In this document: positions 44,404 through 56,065 of the stretch, one piece after another | How the letters are laid out: each line of letters opens with the position of its first letter | Numbering within the stretch: the first letter of the stretch is position 1 | Origin: Clostridium algoriphilum | GTDB taxonomy: Bacteria > Bacillota > Clostridia > Clostridiales > Clostridiaceae | Reading direction: 5' to 3' | NCBI RefSeq assembly: GCF_020443705.1 | Contig: NZ_JAIZZK010000007.1 | Location: forward strand, 1 to 64,000 | Length of the DNA stretch: 64,000 nucleotides | Notes under the pieces: generated by a model | What the model saw: the letters and a program-made list of their open reading frames with translations, nothing else | The model's database searches: none | What the model was told of the DNA's origin: nothing | Made by a program: the position numbers and the translations under genes

Positions 44404-47226
44404 ATGAGGGATAAGATTTTTATAAAGGGCGCCAAGGTTCACAATTTAAAAAATGTTGATTTGGAGATACCAAGAGACAAGTTTGTAGTATTTACTGGAC
44501 TTTCGGGATCAGGTAAATCTTCGCTTGCATTTGATACATTATATGCAGAGGGGCAAAGAAGGTATGTGGAGTCACTATCTGCTTATGCAAGGCAGTTTTT
44601 AGGTAATATGGATAAGCCAGATGTCGAGTACATAGAGGGGCTTTCCCCTGCTATTTCAATAGATCAGAAAACTACTAATAGAAATCCACGTTCCACAGTG
44701 GGTACTGTAACTGAAATTTATGATTATCTGAGACTACTTTATGCAAAAGTTGGAACACCTCATTGTCCTAAATGTGGCAAGGAGATTACTCAGCAAACTG
44801 TAGACCAGATGGTGGATAGAATAATGGATATGCCAGAGAAAACTAAGATTTCAATATTGGCACCAGTAATAAGAGGGAAAAAGGGTGAACACGTTAAGGT
44901 AATAGAAAATATTAAAAAAAATGGCTTTGTTCGTGCTAGAATTGATGGCACCACTGTCGAGCTTATGGAAGAAGATATAAAGCTAGCAAAAACGAAGAAG
45001 CATAGTATTGAGATAGTAATAGACAGAATTTCCGTAAAGCAGGAAGTTCGCGGAAGGCTTTCTGAATCTTTAGAGAGTGCATTAAAACTAGCAGAGGGTA
45101 CTGCTATCGCTAGCATTCGCGATGGAGAAGACATACTTTTTAGTGAGCATTTTGCTTGCATAGATTGTGGTATTAGTCTTGGGGAATTAGCACCTAGAAT
45201 GTTTTCCTTTAATTCTCCATTTGGTAAGTGCGATACCTGTGATGGTCTTGGTACGCTTATGGAAATTGATGAGGATTTAATTATACCTGATAAGAGTAAG
45301 AGTATTAAAGACGGGGCTATTATGTCTTTTGGGGAAGGTAGCCTTAAGGAAGATTCTTGGACTTTCTCGGTACTACGTGCATTGAGCTTAAAATATAAGT
45401 TTAGTTTAGATACACCTATAGAGGATTATGATCCAGAAACTCTTAAGATGTTATTATACGGAACTAATGGAGAAAAAGTTAAGGTAGAGTATGTTAAGGA
45501 GTACAGATCAGGAACTTTTAATCATGCTTATGAAGGAATTATAAATAACTTAAAAAGACGATATTTTGAAACCTCGTCAGATTATATAAAAAGAGATGTT
45601 GAACAATATATGGGCGATAATGCATGTCCAAAATGTAAGGGCGCAAGGTTAAGCCCTGAGGCACTAGCCGTAACAGTTGGAGGCATGAACATAAGCCGAT
45701 TTTGTCAGTTGTCAATTACTGATGAAGCAAATTTCTTAAATGATATTGAATTATCGGAAAAGAATAAGATTATTTCTAATCAAATATTTAAAGAGATAAA
45801 TGATAGACTTAACTTTTTAAAGGATGTAGGGCTTGATTATTTAAACTTAGCTAGATCAGCGGCTACATTGTCCGGTGGAGAAGCTCAGAGAATAAGACTA
45901 GCAACTCAGATAGGCTCTAGTTTAATGGGCGTTTTATACATTTTAGATGAGCCTAGTATCGGTCTTCATCAAAGAGATAATGATAAACTTATTAAAACAT
46001 TAAAACATTTAAGAGATATAGGTAATACAGTAATTGTTGTAGAACATGATGAGGATACTATGAAGGCAGCAGATTTTATTGTAGATGTTGGACCACAAGC
46101 TGGAGAACATGGTGGAGAAATTGTGGTTGCAGGAACAATTGAGGATGTTAAAAACTGTGAGAGATCAATTACAGGTCAATATTTAAGTGGTAAAAAGAAA
46201 ATTGAGGTTCCAGAAAAAACTAGAAAATCTAATGGGCATAGTATAAAAATACTTAATGCAAAGCAAAATAACCTTAAGAATGTTAGTGTGGAGTTCCCTT
46301 TAGGGGTATTTACTGCAGTCACTGGTGTTTCAGGTTCTGGAAAGAGCACCTTAGTAAATGAAATTTTATATAAGGGTCTTAATAAAAAGGTGAATAAATC
46401 TAAAAAGAATGCAGGGCTTCATAAAGATATTTTAGGATCAGAGAACATTGATAAAATTATAAATATAGACCAGGGACCTATTGGGCGTACCCCAAGATCC
46501 AATCCAGCTACCTATACAGGGGTATTTGATGTTATTCGTGATGTGTTCTCAATGAGTTCAGAAGCAAAGATGCGTGGTTATAAGCCAGGTAGATTTAGCT
46601 TTAATGTAAAGGGCGGAAGATGCGAGGCTTGTCACGGTGATGGAATAATTAAAATAGAAATGCAATTTTTATCTGATGTATATGTGCCTTGCGAAGTTTG
46701 TAAAGGAAAAAGGTATAATAGAGAAACTTTAGAAGTTAAGTATAAAGGGAAAAATATTGACGAAATTTTAAACATGACTGTAGAGCAAGCTGTAAAGTTT
46801 TTTGAGAATATTCCAAGAATTTATAGTAAATTTCAAACACTAATGGATGTTGGCCTTGGATACGTAAGACTTGGGCAACCATCAACGCAGTTATCTGGTG
46901 GTGAGGCTCAAAGAATTAAACTTGCATCTGAATTATCTAAAAGAAGTACTGGTAAAACCTTTTATATATTAGATGAGCCTACTACAGGGCTTCATACTGA
47001 TGATGTTAGCAAACTTATTAAAATACTCCAAAGGCTAGTAGATTCAGGGAATACAGTAGTTGTGATTGAGCATAATTTAGATGTTATTAAGTGCGCGGAT
47101 CACGTTATAGACTTAGGTCCTGAGGGTGGAGATAAGGGTGGGACTATTTTGTGCACAGGAACGCCAAAAGAAATATCTCTAAATGTAAAGTCATATACAG
47201 GACAATATCTGAAAAAAATGTTATAA
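44404..47226 (+). CDS. uvrA: Excinuclease ABC subunit A
   Basis: The 940-residue damage-recognition ATPase has two ABC modules: Walker [15 protein letters not shown] near residue 31 and [13 protein letters not shown] near 640, two LSGGEAQRI signatures, and two zinc motifs (CPKC near 120 and 410 as well as CEACHGDG and CEVCKGKR in the second half). It loads UvrB at lesions. It is cotranscribed with uvrB and follows it with AGAGGAGA as ribosome binding site. Confidence 0.97.
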   Translation: MRDKIFIKGAKVHNLKNVDLEIPRDKFVVFTGLSGSGKSSLAFDTLYAEGQRRYVESLSAYARQFLGNMDKPDVEYIEGLSPAISIDQKTTNRNPRSTVGTVTEIYDYLRLLYAKVGTPHCPKCGKEITQQTVDQMVDRIMDMPEKTKISILAPVIRGKKGEHVKVIENIKKNGFVRARIDGTTVELMEEDIKLAKTKKHSIEIVIDRISVKQEVRGRLSESLESALKLAEGTAIASIRDGEDILFSEHFACIDCGISLGELAPRMFSFNSPFGKCDTCDGLGTLMEIDEDLIIPDKSKSIKDGAIMSFGEGSLKEDSWTFSVLRALSLKYKFSLDTPIEDYDPETLKMLLYGTNGEKVKVEYVKEYRSGTFNHAYEGIINNLKRRYFETSSDYIKRDVEQYMGDNACPKCKGARLSPEALAVTVGGMNISRFCQLSITDEANFLNDIELSEKNKIISNQIFKEINDRLNFLKDVGLDYLNLARSAATLSGGEAQRIRLATQIGSSLMGVLYILDEPSIGLHQRDNDKLIKTLKHLRDIGNTVIVVEHDEDTMKAADFIVDVGPQAGEHGGEIVVAGTIEDVKNCERSITGQYLSGKKKIEVPEKTRKSNGHSIKILNAKQNNLKNVSVEFPLGVFTAVTGVSGSGKSTLVNEILYKGLNKKVNKSKKNAGLHKDILGSENIDKIINIDQGPIGRTPRSNPATYTGVFDVIRDVFSMSSEAKMRGYKPGRFSFNVKGGRCEACHGDGIIKIEMQFLSDVYVPCEVCKGKRYNRETLEVKYKGKNIDEILNMTVEQAVKFFENIPRIYSKFQTLMDVGLGYVRLGQPSTQLSGGEAQRIKLASELSKRSTGKTFYILDEPTTGLHTDDVSKLIKILQRLVDSGNTVVVIEHNLDVIKCADHVIDLGPEGGDKGGTILCTGTPKEISLNVKSYTGQYLKKML

Positions 47227-47235
47227 TTCATATAA

Positions 47236-47272
47236 GGCTAGCATATTAAGTAAATGCTAGTCTTTGATTATT
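47236..47272 (+). terminator. Weak terminator or hairpin after uvrA
   Basis: GGCTAGCAT (47236-47244) pairs with ATGCTAGTC (47254-47262), followed by TTTGATTATTTTTT. Genes continue close behind, so readthrough is likely. Confidence 0.5.
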
Positions 47273-47295
47273 TTTTAAAGAGGAGAAAGTGCATT

Positions 47296-47724
47296 ATGGC
47301 TAATATAAGCTTGTTTTTTAAATTTGCAATTATAGCGATTATTTACATTATAATAATATTTGCTTTAAAAATAATGTATAAGGACATAAAAGGTGGTGCA
47401 AAACAGAAACCGATTATGAGAAAAACTATGGGACTTGAAGTTATGGAAAGAGGAGAAAACTTTAATTTAAGAGTTGGTGCAGTTATTCCTCTAAACGATG
47501 AATTAACCATAGGACGAAAGGGAGATAACCTATTGATTTTGGGTGACAAGTACGTATCATCTCAGCATGCAAGGATATATTTAAAAAATACAGATTACAT
47601 ATTGCAAGATTTGAGAAGTACAAATGGTACCTTAAAAAACAAAAAAAAGGTAACAGACAAAGTGGGTATAAAAAAAGGTGACGAGATTAAAATAGGAACT
47701 TCAATTTTTAAAGTTATAGGTTAA
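47296..47724 (+). CDS. Membrane-anchored FHA-domain protein
   Basis: The 142-residue protein has an N-terminal membrane segment (about 6-27) and a cytoplasmic forkhead-associated domain (about 65-142; LTIGRKGDNLLILGDKYVSS, with the SSQHARI and STNGT motifs), which binds phosphothreonine. It directly precedes a RodA/FtsW protein and a class B PBP, a common order in clostridia, so it may link Ser/Thr kinase signalling to wall synthesis. The ATG at 47296 follows GAGGAGA. Confidence 0.88.
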   Translation: MANISLFFKFAIIAIIYIIIIFALKIMYKDIKGGAKQKPIMRKTMGLEVMERGENFNLRVGAVIPLNDELTIGRKGDNLLILGDKYVSSQHARIYLKNTDYILQDLRSTNGTLKNKKKVTDKVGIKKGDEIKIGTSIFKVIG

Positions 47725-47783
47725 ATATTACAGCACCTTAGGTGGAAAGCAGTTGCGTAGATGATGATTAAAGAGGTGATAGT

Positions 47784-49028
47784 ATGGAAAGTATAAAGGA
47801 AGAAAAAAAACTTCTAAGATATACTTATCTTTTGTGTATAGTTTTGTTTCTTAATTTGTTTTTAATTGGAAAAGATTCTTTTGATAAAGGCGCTATAATA
47901 ATGGGTGTAATAATATGTTTGATTTTTGCGTATTCTCATTTTATTATAAGAAGATTTTTTCCGGATGGCGATAAGTATATATTACTATTCTCAAATGTTT
48001 TAGCAGTTATAGGCATGGGGATTCTATATAGGCTAGACTCTCCTACTGCACTTAAACAACTTATATGGTATACCGTAGGCATTGCCGTATTCATTTTAGT
48101 GGTAGTGCTTTTCCCGAGTTTGAAAAAATTTGGTAAATACAAGTATGTTTATATGGTGTGTACACTTGTACTTATGTCTTTAGGAAGTATACTAGCTAAT
48201 CCCACTTATGGATCTAGAAACTGGGTAAGCCTAGCTGGTTTCACTTTCCAACCAACAGAATTTGCTAAATTATCTTTGGTAGCATATTTAGCAGCAGCAC
48301 TACAGTATTATGGAAAGGATTTTCAGGGAAAGTCAGAGCTTGCTAGATTTAAGGCATTACTTGAGCCTGGAATTGTAGTTATGGTATCACTTGGGTTCAT
48401 GGTAATTCAAAAGGATTTAGGATCAGCTCTTCTATTTTTCGCTATTTCAGTAACTATGCTTTATATTGCTACCTCAAATTTTAAGTATGTACTATTATGT
48501 TTGGTACTTTTTATTATGGGTGCATTTATAAGCTATAAACTATTTGGACATGTAAGGTTAAGGTTTATGATCTGGGGTAACCCATGGAAATATGGTAATA
48601 ATGAAGGCCTTCAGATAGTACAATCTTTAATATCTATAGCTTCAGGTCATCTTTTCGGGACAGGTCTTGGACTTGGATATCCTAAAATGGTCCCTGTTGT
48701 TAACTCAGATTTTATATTTGCGGCAATATGCGAGGAAATGGGACTTCTTATGGGATTCGCTATTCTTATTTTATTCTTTTTACTGTTTTATAGATGCATG
48801 AGAGTTCCCGTTTATAGCAAGGATAACTTTACTAGGTTACTTGCAGTGGGATATAGTACAATGATAGCGGCCCAAGTTTTGGTAATAGTGGGGGGAGTAG
48901 TTGGAGCTATTCCACTAACAGGTATAACGCTGCCACTGGTCAGTTATGGTGGAAGTTCCATGATAATAACTTTCTTTTCACTTGGTATACTTCAAAAAAT
49001 TTCGGAGGATGGACAAAGTTATGAATGA
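47784..49028 (+). CDS. SEDS-family glycosyltransferase (FtsW/RodA/SpoVE)
   Basis: The 414-residue integral membrane protein has about ten to twelve helices and SEDS landmarks: YGSRNWVSL, QPTEFAKL, QKDLGSALL and the C-terminal PLTGITLPLVSYGGSSM. SEDS proteins polymerise lipid II into glycan with a partner PBP; its last 8 bases overlap the PBP gene, which is that partner. FtsW, RodA or SpoVE roles cannot be separated by sequence alone. AAAGAGGTGA precedes the ATG. Confidence 0.92.
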   Translation: MESIKEEKKLLRYTYLLCIVLFLNLFLIGKDSFDKGAIIMGVIICLIFAYSHFIIRRFFPDGDKYILLFSNVLAVIGMGILYRLDSPTALKQLIWYTVGIAVFILVVVLFPSLKKFGKYKYVYMVCTLVLMSLGSILANPTYGSRNWVSLAGFTFQPTEFAKLSLVAYLAAALQYYGKDFQGKSELARFKALLEPGIVVMVSLGFMVIQKDLGSALLFFAISVTMLYIATSNFKYVLLCLVLFIMGAFISYKLFGHVRLRFMIWGNPWKYGNNEGLQIVQSLISIASGHLFGTGLGLGYPKMVPVVNSDFIFAAICEEMGLLMGFAILILFFLLFYRCMRVPVYSKDNFTRLLAVGYSTMIAAQVLVIVGGVVGAIPLTGITLPLVSYGGSSMIITFFSLGILQKISEDGQSYE

Positions 49029-50445
49029 TTTTGTTAATAATATAAAAAAGGTAATGTTAGTGTTTCTAATATTTTTTATTGTTTTAATTTCCTACATAAC
49101 TTACTTATATGTATTTAAGAGCGAAACAGCCGTAAGTAGTTCATTTAATCAGAGGCTTTGGGCTGAGCGAAATAAGGTATTAAGAGGAACTATTTATGAT
49201 AAGGATATGACAGCACTCACAGAAAGTACTAGATTAAGCGAAACATCACAAAAACAGACTTATTTACAGGGAGCAGTTTTTGCACATGCCATAGGTTATA
49301 TGGATCCTAGATATGGACTTGCAGGCCTTGAAAAAAAATATGATGCAGAACTTATGGGCGAGGGTAACTCGTCACTTCCAAAGTTTGTATTTTTTGGTAA
49401 AGACAATGATCAGAAAGTTGGCAATGGATTAAGAACTACCCTTGACTCTGAACTCCAACAAAAGGCATATAGTCTTTTAGGTAATCATCGTGGGTCTATT
49501 GTGGCTATGAATCCTAAAACTGGTGAAGTTTTAGCCATGGTTTCAAAACCTTCTTATGACCCTAATAATTTAGATGAAAACTGGAAGAGCATAAATGCAA
49601 ATGATGAAAGACCACTCCTTAATAGAGCGGTATCTGGGCTTTATCCACCGGGATCAACATTTAAAACTGTTACAGCAATAAGTGCTTTAGAAAACATTCC
49701 TAATGTTTACAATACCAGCTTAAATGATAATGGCAGTTTAATTGTCAATGGAACAAGACTACTAGGAAATTTTCAGGGTGAGACTTTTGGGAATATAGAT
49801 TTTAGATCTGCTTATATGCATTCTAGTAATGTGTTTTTTGGGTCATTAGGTCTTGATGTAGGAAATAAGTCATTAAAGGAAACAGCAGAAAAGTTTTATT
49901 TTAATAAAAATATTCCGTCAATAGGATTAACTATAGAAAATAGTCAATTTCCAAGCTATAAAAATAATGAAAAAGGTAATATTGCGCAAAGCGCTATAGG
50001 TCAAGCTTCAGTTTTAGTTACGCCTATGCAAATGGCATTAGTTGTGAGCAGCGTTGCTAATGATGGTATTATGATGGAGCCAATGCTAGTTAAAGAAATA
50101 TTAAGTAGTAAAGGCACATCAATAGATAAATTACAACCGAAACAACTAGGCGAAGTAATGACAAAGCAGAATGCTTCGACTATGAAGGGTTTAATGAAGG
50201 ATGTAGTAGCTGAAGGTACAGGAAAGGGCGCAGCGCTTTCTAATATAGTGGTTAGTGGAAAAACAGGTACTGCAGACCATCAAGCAGATGTTAGTAATCA
50301 AGGGGCTGCTCATTCCTGGTTTACTGGATTTGCACCTTATGATAATCCTCAAATTGCAATTGCAGTAATTGTAGAGGAGGGTGGCCAAGGTGGTAATCTA
50401 GCTGCACAGATAACTAAGGAACTTGTTAGAACCTATTTGAAATAA
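49021..50445 (+). CDS. Class B penicillin-binding protein (transpeptidase)
   Basis: The 474-residue protein has one N-terminal helix (about 10-32) and a transpeptidase domain (about 150-474) with the three active-site motifs S212-TFK, S268-x-N270 and K414-TGT. It crosslinks peptidoglycan and is the target of beta-lactams. The region before the transpeptidase is short compared with PBP2 or FtsI, as in the clostridial PbpA-type partners of SEDS proteins. The ATG at 49021 overlaps the SEDS stop (ATGAATGA), implying coupled translation. Confidence 0.93.
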   Translation: MNDFVNNIKKVMLVFLIFFIVLISYITYLYVFKSETAVSSSFNQRLWAERNKVLRGTIYDKDMTALTESTRLSETSQKQTYLQGAVFAHAIGYMDPRYGLAGLEKKYDAELMGEGNSSLPKFVFFGKDNDQKVGNGLRTTLDSELQQKAYSLLGNHRGSIVAMNPKTGEVLAMVSKPSYDPNNLDENWKSINANDERPLLNRAVSGLYPPGSTFKTVTAISALENIPNVYNTSLNDNGSLIVNGTRLLGNFQGETFGNIDFRSAYMHSSNVFFGSLGLDVGNKSLKETAEKFYFNKNIPSIGLTIENSQFPSYKNNEKGNIAQSAIGQASVLVTPMQMALVVSSVANDGIMMEPMLVKEILSSKGTSIDKLQPKQLGEVMTKQNASTMKGLMKDVVAEGTGKGAALSNIVVSGKTGTADHQADVSNQGAAHSWFTGFAPYDNPQIAIAVIVEEGGQGGNLAAQITKELVRTYLK

Positions 50446-50497
50446 AGCATTAGCTTCAATAAAGGTCTAAAACGTGCGAATGTATATAATGTTAATA

Positions 50498-50540
50498 ATA
50501 TAAAGTCAAATATTGTAATGATATTTGACTTTATATTTTG
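50498..50540 (+). terminator. Terminator after the PBP gene
   Basis: ATATAAAGTCAAATAT (50498-50513) pairs perfectly with ATATTTGACTTTATAT (50521-50536), followed by TTTG. Confidence 0.85.
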
Positions 50541-50724
50541 CACAAAAACACTTAATTAGTATTATAATTAGATATGTTGAAAGGTGAAGCAAATAGTCCT
50601 ATAGGTAACATAACAGATGTAGCAATTTGTTATAAATTGCCCGGGAAATTTAATTGCAGGAGTATAATTTTGACCGCATATGTCTTTATGCATATTTTAT
50701 TTATATTTAAGGGGGTGTTACATT

Positions 50725-52590
50725 GTGTTTGATTTTGAATATCAGCTAAAGAGTCTTCCAGATGCACCAGGAGTATATCTTATGAGAAATCATCTTGGAG
50801 AAATAATATATGTGGGGAAGGCAAAAATATTAAAAAATAGAGTAAGGCAATATTTTAAAAGTTCAAAAAGCCATTCTGTAAAAGTGAAGGCTATGGTTAA
50901 AAACATATCTGAGTTTGAGTATATAGTAACGGATTCAGAAATGGAGGCTTTAATACTTGAGTGTAATCTTATTAAAAGATATAGCCCCAGATACAATATT
51001 TTGCTCAAAGATGATAAACACTATCCCTTTATAAAGATAACGATAAATGAGGAATTTCCAAGAGTATTTGTAACTAGAAACATTGCCAATGATGGTGGAA
51101 AATATTATGGGCCATACACAGATTCAGCAGCTGTATATAGCACTATAGAACTTATAAAACAGATATACCCACTTAGGACATGTAGGAGAACTATTAAAGA
51201 AGGATTAAATCCTACTCGTCCTTGCTTAAATTATCATATAGGGCTTTGCAAAGCTCCTTGTGCGGGGTATATTAGCAAAGTAGATTATGGAAAAATTATA
51301 AAAGGTACAATGGAATTACTAACAGGAAAAGACAAAAACATAAAAGATGATCTTAAGTTAAAAATGGAAAGTGCATCAGCATCTTTAGAATTTGAAAAAG
51401 CTGTGGTATATCGCGATAAAATCATGGCGATAGATAAAATAAATCAAAAGCAAAAGATTATAATAGGAAATTGCGAAAATGAAGATTTTATTAATATATA
51501 TATGGATGAAAAAGATGTTTGTCTTCAAGTGTTTTTCCTCCGAGATGGTAAAATAGTAGGACGTGAACATTTTATTTTAAATGACGAAGCAGACCAGGTA
51601 CCAACTGAGCTTATAGAAGAGTTTATAAAGAGATTTTATGGGGCTACGGCATTTATTCCAAAAACAATATATGTGCCTTTTATAAATGAGACAGATATTC
51701 TTGAGCAGTGGCTTAGTTCTAAAAAGGAATCAAAGGTTATGATTAAAATCCCTCAAAAGGGAGAAAAGAAAAAGACCTTAGAGATGGTAGAAAATAATTC
51801 TAAGATAACTCTTGAAAATTTCAAATTAAAAGATATGCAGGATAAGGAAGTTCATAAAATAGCACTGCAGGAAATTGTAGAATTATTAGAACTTGATGAA
51901 ATACCGGAAAGAATTGAATCTTATGATATATCAAATATAATGGGTGTGGATTCTGTAGGTAGCATGGTAGTTTTTGAAAATGGAAAACCTAAAAGCAGTG
52001 ATTACAGAAGGTTTAAAATAAAATCTGTAATAGGAGCTAATGATTATGATAGTATGCGCGAAATCCTAGAGCGAAGATTTATTCATGGACTAGAAGAAGT
52101 AGAACAAATAAAAGAGAGACATTTAGAGTTAAGTAAAGGTAAGTTTTGTATATTTCCTGATTTAATTCTTATGGATGGTGGAAAAGGACAGGTTAATATT
52201 GCAATAGAAGTCTTAAATAATCTTAATATTAATATACCGGTATGTGGAATGGTTAAGGATGATAGGCACAAAACTAGAGGTTTGATATATAATAATATAG
52301 AGCTTGATATGAAAAGTAATTCGCAAAGTATGCACTTAATTACTAGAATACAAGATGAGGTGCATAGATTCGCGATCACATATCACAGAACTTTAAGGGA
52401 CAAAAGAACTTTATATTCTATATTAGATAATATACCGAATATTGGTGGAAAGCGAAGAAGAGAGTTATTAAAGAAGTTTGGTAGTGTTGATAATATAAAG
52501 GTTGCAAGTAAGGTGGAACTACTGGATACCCCCTCCATGGATAGTAAGTCTGTAGAGTGTGTTATAGAATATTTTAAAAACAGTAAATAG
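50725..52590 (+). CDS. uvrC: Excinuclease ABC subunit C
   Basis: The 621-residue nuclease makes both incisions in nucleotide excision repair. Domains in order are GIY-YIG (about 1-90; PGVYLMRN, IIYVGKAK), the UVR UvrB-binding motif (about 205-240), the RNase H-like nuclease (about 370-530; SYDISNIMG, DLILMDGGKGQV) and C-terminal helix-hairpin-helix (about 565-615; IPNIGGKRRRELLKKFG). The GTG at 50725 follows GGGGGTG and gives the usual N-terminus; the longer frame has no start signal. Confidence 0.96.
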   Translation: MFDFEYQLKSLPDAPGVYLMRNHLGEIIYVGKAKILKNRVRQYFKSSKSHSVKVKAMVKNISEFEYIVTDSEMEALILECNLIKRYSPRYNILLKDDKHYPFIKITINEEFPRVFVTRNIANDGGKYYGPYTDSAAVYSTIELIKQIYPLRTCRRTIKEGLNPTRPCLNYHIGLCKAPCAGYISKVDYGKIIKGTMELLTGKDKNIKDDLKLKMESASASLEFEKAVVYRDKIMAIDKINQKQKIIIGNCENEDFINIYMDEKDVCLQVFFLRDGKIVGREHFILNDEADQVPTELIEEFIKRFYGATAFIPKTIYVPFINETDILEQWLSSKKESKVMIKIPQKGEKKKTLEMVENNSKITLENFKLKDMQDKEVHKIALQEIVELLELDEIPERIESYDISNIMGVDSVGSMVVFENGKPKSSDYRRFKIKSVIGANDYDSMREILERRFIHGLEEVEQIKERHLELSKGKFCIFPDLILMDGGKGQVNIAIEVLNNLNINIPVCGMVKDDRHKTRGLIYNNIELDMKSNSQSMHLITRIQDEVHRFAITYHRTLRDKRTLYSILDNIPNIGGKRRRELLKKFGSVDNIKVASKVELLDTPSMDSKSVECVIEYFKNSK

Positions 52591-52743
52591 TTACAAATGT
52601 AACCACTATATTAATGATGGATATAAACTGTTGAAATTTTTTTGAAAAAAGGGTAAACTATAGGAACTATAACTTCTGTACATAATTTTATGATTTGTGT
52701 TATGGAAGTATATAAATATATTAATATTTTCAAGGAGCAGAAT

Positions 52744-53661
52744 ATGAAGCAATATGCGAAACTGATTGAACAAATAAATAAGGTAACACTAAAAGAAAAC
52801 ATAAAGCTAGATGAACCTATGGAAAATCATACTTCTTTCAAAGTAGGTGGACCAGCAGATATTTTAATAACTCCAGAGAACCCTAGTGAGGTTCAAGCTT
52901 TAATAAAAATTTGCAAAGAGAATAATGTTATTTATTACTTAATAGGCAATGGGTCTAATTTGCTTGTACGTGATGGTGGAATTCGCGGTGTGGTTATAAA
53001 ATTATGTAAGATTAATAAAATAGAGGTTCAAGGAAATAAGATAATTGCTCAAAGTGGAGCTACTTTATACGATGTTACTATGGTTGCATTGGACGAAGGA
53101 CTTAAGGGAATTGAATTTGCTAGTGGAATTCCAGGTAGCATTGGTGGTGCGGCGGCTATGAATGCAGGAGCATACAATGGCGAAATGTCTATGGTGCTTG
53201 AAAGCACACTAGTTATTGATAATAATGGAGAATTATTAACTTTAACAAAAGATGAGATGGAGCTATCATACAGGAGTAGTGCTGTTTTAAAAAATGGATA
53301 TACAGTCATAAGCGTTACTCTTAGTCTTCAAGTAGGAGATAAGTTAGTTATAAAAGCGAGAATGGACGAACTAAAGAAAAAACGAAGTGACAAACAACCA
53401 TTAGAATACCCTTCAGCTGGTAGTACATTCAAAAGGCCAGAGGGTTATTTTGCAAGTGTACTTATACAAGAGTGCGATTTGAAAGGTACATGCGTTGGAG
53501 ATGCTCAAGTTTCTGTAAAACATTCTGGATTTATTATAAATAAAGAAAGTGCAACAGCAAAGAACATCTTGGACTTAATTAAGTTTGTACAGGATAAAGT
53601 AAAAGAAAAATTTGGGGTAGAACTTAGCACTGAGGTTAAAATTTGGGGCGAGGATAAATAG
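52744..53661 (+). CDS. murB: UDP-N-acetylenolpyruvoylglucosamine reductase
   Basis: The 305-residue flavoenzyme makes UDP-MurNAc using NADPH. FAD-binding segments [17 protein letters not shown] and [20 protein letters not shown] are visible, as are the catalytic Ser in [10 protein letters not shown] and Glu in LSTEVKIW near the C-terminus. The lack of the extra Tyr loop suggests a type II enzyme. The ATG at 52744 follows AAGGAGCAG. It is followed by a terminator. Confidence 0.96.
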   Translation: MKQYAKLIEQINKVTLKENIKLDEPMENHTSFKVGGPADILITPENPSEVQALIKICKENNVIYYLIGNGSNLLVRDGGIRGVVIKLCKINKIEVQGNKIIAQSGATLYDVTMVALDEGLKGIEFASGIPGSIGGAAAMNAGAYNGEMSMVLESTLVIDNNGELLTLTKDEMELSYRSSAVLKNGYTVISVTLSLQVGDKLVIKARMDELKKKRSDKQPLEYPSAGSTFKRPEGYFASVLIQECDLKGTCVGDAQVSVKHSGFIINKESATAKNILDLIKFVQDKVKEKFGVELSTEVKIWGEDK

Positions 53662-53668
53662 TATTTTA

Positions 53669-53708
53669 AAATGCACAGTAAGTTAAACTTCTGTGTATTT
53701 TTTTATGT
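53669..53708 (+). terminator. Terminator after murB
   Basis: AAATGCACAG (53669-53678) pairs with CTGTGTATTT (53691-53700, one G-U pair) and runs into TTTTTTT. Confidence 0.8.
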
Positions 53709-53842
53709 TTGCATATCTGTAATGATCCCTATATGTGTTATAATAAAAAATGATACTACATTAATACAATGGAGTATTTAAACATTTAAAATGGATTCAT
53801 TGATAATGGGAATTGTTAATTTTTGTAGAGGGGGTATTTAAA

Positions 53843-54727
53843 ATGAGATTTGTTATATTGACAGGGTTATCAGGCGCTGGGAAAACACAAACTGTACGAA
53901 ATCTTGAGGACTTAGGATTTTTTTGTGTTGATAATTTGCCACCTTTATTAATTCCGAAATTTGCAGAGGCATGTTATCAATCAAATGGAAATATAGATAG
54001 AATTGCATTAGTTATAGACATAAGAGGTGGAAAGTTTTTTGATGATTTATTTGAAAGTTTAGCGTACCTAAAAGATGAAGGATATAAGTATGAAATATTA
54101 TTTTTAGAGGCATCAGATAAAGTACTTGTTAAAAGATATAAAGAGTCAAGACGTAAACATCCTCTAGCACCAGAGGGAAGAGTTTTAAATGGTATTGCAA
54201 CTGAGAGGCGAAAACTTAGAGATGTACGGGAGCGTGCTGATCATATAATTAATACATCAAAACTTTCTGCAAGGGAACTTACAGAAGAAATAAATAACAT
54301 TTATAGTGAGGAAGGTCAAATAGAAACCAAGCTTATTATAACTGTGCTTTCTTTTGGATTTAAATATGGAATACCTGTGGATTCAGATTTGGTGTTTGAT
54401 GTTAGATTTTTGCCGAACCCATATTATATTCCAGAGCTTAAGCAGTATTCAGGGAATGATAAACCTGTAAGAGATTATGTATTAGATTTTGATGGGACCA
54501 AAGTGTTTATTGATAAACTTCAAGATATGTTACAGTTCCTTATCCCAAATTATAAGGCTGAGGGAAAAAGACAGCTAATAGTTTCTATAGGATGTACAGG
54601 GGGAAGACACAGATCTGTAGCCATAGCGAATAGGGTTTATGAAATACTTGAGCATAATGGCTATGATGTTAATATAGATCACAGAGACGTAAATGAAGAT
54701 GTAAATAGAGGTGACATTAAATTATGA
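53843..54727 (+). CDS. rapZ: RapZ/YvcJ-type nucleotide-binding protein
   Basis: The 294-residue P-loop protein has Walker A GLSGAGKT (residues 8-15), VDNLPP and the C-terminal [13 protein letters not shown] motif. In enteric bacteria RapZ controls glmS mRNA; in Firmicutes the YvcJ homologue binds and hydrolyses GTP and affects competence-related phosphorylation. The conserved order rapZ-yvcK-whiA is present, and the stop overlaps the yvcK start by 4 bases. The ATG at 53843 follows AGAGGGGG. Confidence 0.94.
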   Translation: MRFVILTGLSGAGKTQTVRNLEDLGFFCVDNLPPLLIPKFAEACYQSNGNIDRIALVIDIRGGKFFDDLFESLAYLKDEGYKYEILFLEASDKVLVKRYKESRRKHPLAPEGRVLNGIATERRKLRDVRERADHIINTSKLSARELTEEINNIYSEEGQIETKLIITVLSFGFKYGIPVDSDLVFDVRFLPNPYYIPELKQYSGNDKPVRDYVLDFDGTKVFIDKLQDMLQFLIPNYKAEGKRQLIVSIGCTGGRHRSVAIANRVYEILEHNGYDVNIDHRDVNEDVNRGDIKL

Positions 54728-56061
54728 TGCTTAGTAAGTTGCTTGCACCTGGAGTTAATATAAAAAGGTGGATACTTCTAGGTATAGTAGGTAGCTCCAT
54801 TTTAGCTTTCGGAGTCGTTGAAATCATAAATGAAACTAATTTTTCTTTGAGAAATATATGTTTTTCAATAATGTTAATAGGTTTTGGATCTTTAATAATA
54901 TATATAGCTATAATTCAAATTATTAAGTTCTTTATTATACTTGTAAATAAGGGAAATTTAGATGTAGCTATTAACTCGAAGAAGTTAGGGGATTTAATCT
55001 ATGAGAAGAGGGTACTTATAAAAGGACCTAAAATTGTAGTAATCGGTGGAGGCACTGGTTTATCAACTATGCTACGGGGGTTAAAAAAGTACACAAATAA
55101 TATAACTGCAATAGTTACAGTAGCAGATGATGGTGGGGGTTCGGGGGTATTAAGAGAAGATTTAGGGATTCTTCCACCGGGGGATATTAGAAATTGTATG
55201 TTAGCCCTTGCCGAAACAGAGCCACTTATGGAGGAACTATTACAGTATAGATTTAAAGATGGAAGGTTAAAGGACCAGAGTTTTGGCAATTTATTTTTAG
55301 CAGCCATGGATGGAATATCAAACAATTTCGAAGAAGCTGTGCAGAAAATGAGCTCAGTACTTGCAGTAAAAGGAAAAGTTATTCCAGTTACTTTGGATAA
55401 TATGGTTTTAAAGGCAAAACTTAAAAATGGAATGATAATCGATGGTGAATCTAATATACCACAAGGTGTAATAGATAATGATAGTGCTATTGATGAGGTT
55501 TTTATAGAACCTAAGGATGCTAGAGCGATTAAAGAAGCATTGGTTGCTATAAATGAAGCAGATGCAGTAATACTTGGGCCAGGTAGTCTTTATACTAGCA
55601 TTATTCCAAATTTATTAGTAAGTGAAATAAGGAATGCATTAGATAAAACAAAAGCTATAAGAATTTATGTTGCAAATATAATGACTCAACCAGGCGAAAG
55701 TGACAACTATGGTGTTAAAGATCATATAAAAGCTATTAACAAGCATGCTAAATGCAAGGTTGTTGATTATGTGGTAGTAAACACAGGAAAAATAAGCAGT
55801 GAACTTGAACAAAAATACCATGATGATAATTCCAATATGGTTCACATAAATGAACAAGAGCTTACAAAAAATGGCATAGGGGTAATTAAGAGAGATTTTG
55901 TTGAGGTTGGAAAAGGATATATAAGACATGATCCAGATAAGCTTGCAGCTATTTTAGTAGAAACAATTATGGAAAAAAGATTATTTAAAGATAAAAAGAA
56001 AATAGTAGAATATTTTTATCTATCGCAAAAACTCAAAGAAAATAAACAAAATAAGGAGTAG
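54724..56061 (+). CDS. yvcK: YvcK-like gluconeogenesis/cell-wall factor
   Basis: The 445-residue protein has two N-terminal membrane helices (about 15-35 and 42-70) and a CofD/YvcK Rossmann domain (about 95-440; [47 protein letters not shown]). Homologues are needed for growth on gluconeogenic carbon and for wall synthesis, and bind UDP-sugars. The membrane segments distinguish it from the soluble Bacillus protein and occur in several clostridia. It overlaps rapZ by ATGA and is 4 bp before whiA. Confidence 0.93.
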   Translation: MMLSKLLAPGVNIKRWILLGIVGSSILAFGVVEIINETNFSLRNICFSIMLIGFGSLIIYIAIIQIIKFFIILVNKGNLDVAINSKKLGDLIYEKRVLIKGPKIVVIGGGTGLSTMLRGLKKYTNNITAIVTVADDGGGSGVLREDLGILPPGDIRNCMLALAETEPLMEELLQYRFKDGRLKDQSFGNLFLAAMDGISNNFEEAVQKMSSVLAVKGKVIPVTLDNMVLKAKLKNGMIIDGESNIPQGVIDNDSAIDEVFIEPKDARAIKEALVAINEADAVILGPGSLYTSIIPNLLVSEIRNALDKTKAIRIYVANIMTQPGESDNYGVKDHIKAINKHAKCKVVDYVVVNTGKISSELEQKYHDDNSNMVHINEQELTKNGIGVIKRDFVEVGKGYIRHDPDKLAAILVETIMEKRLFKDKKKIVEYFYLSQKLKENKQNKE

Positions 56062-56065
56062 AATA

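Noticed and set aside
50641-50724. Riboswitch or T-box before uvrC
   Set aside because: There is a small GCATA/TATGC hairpin, but no conserved riboswitch core was recognised.
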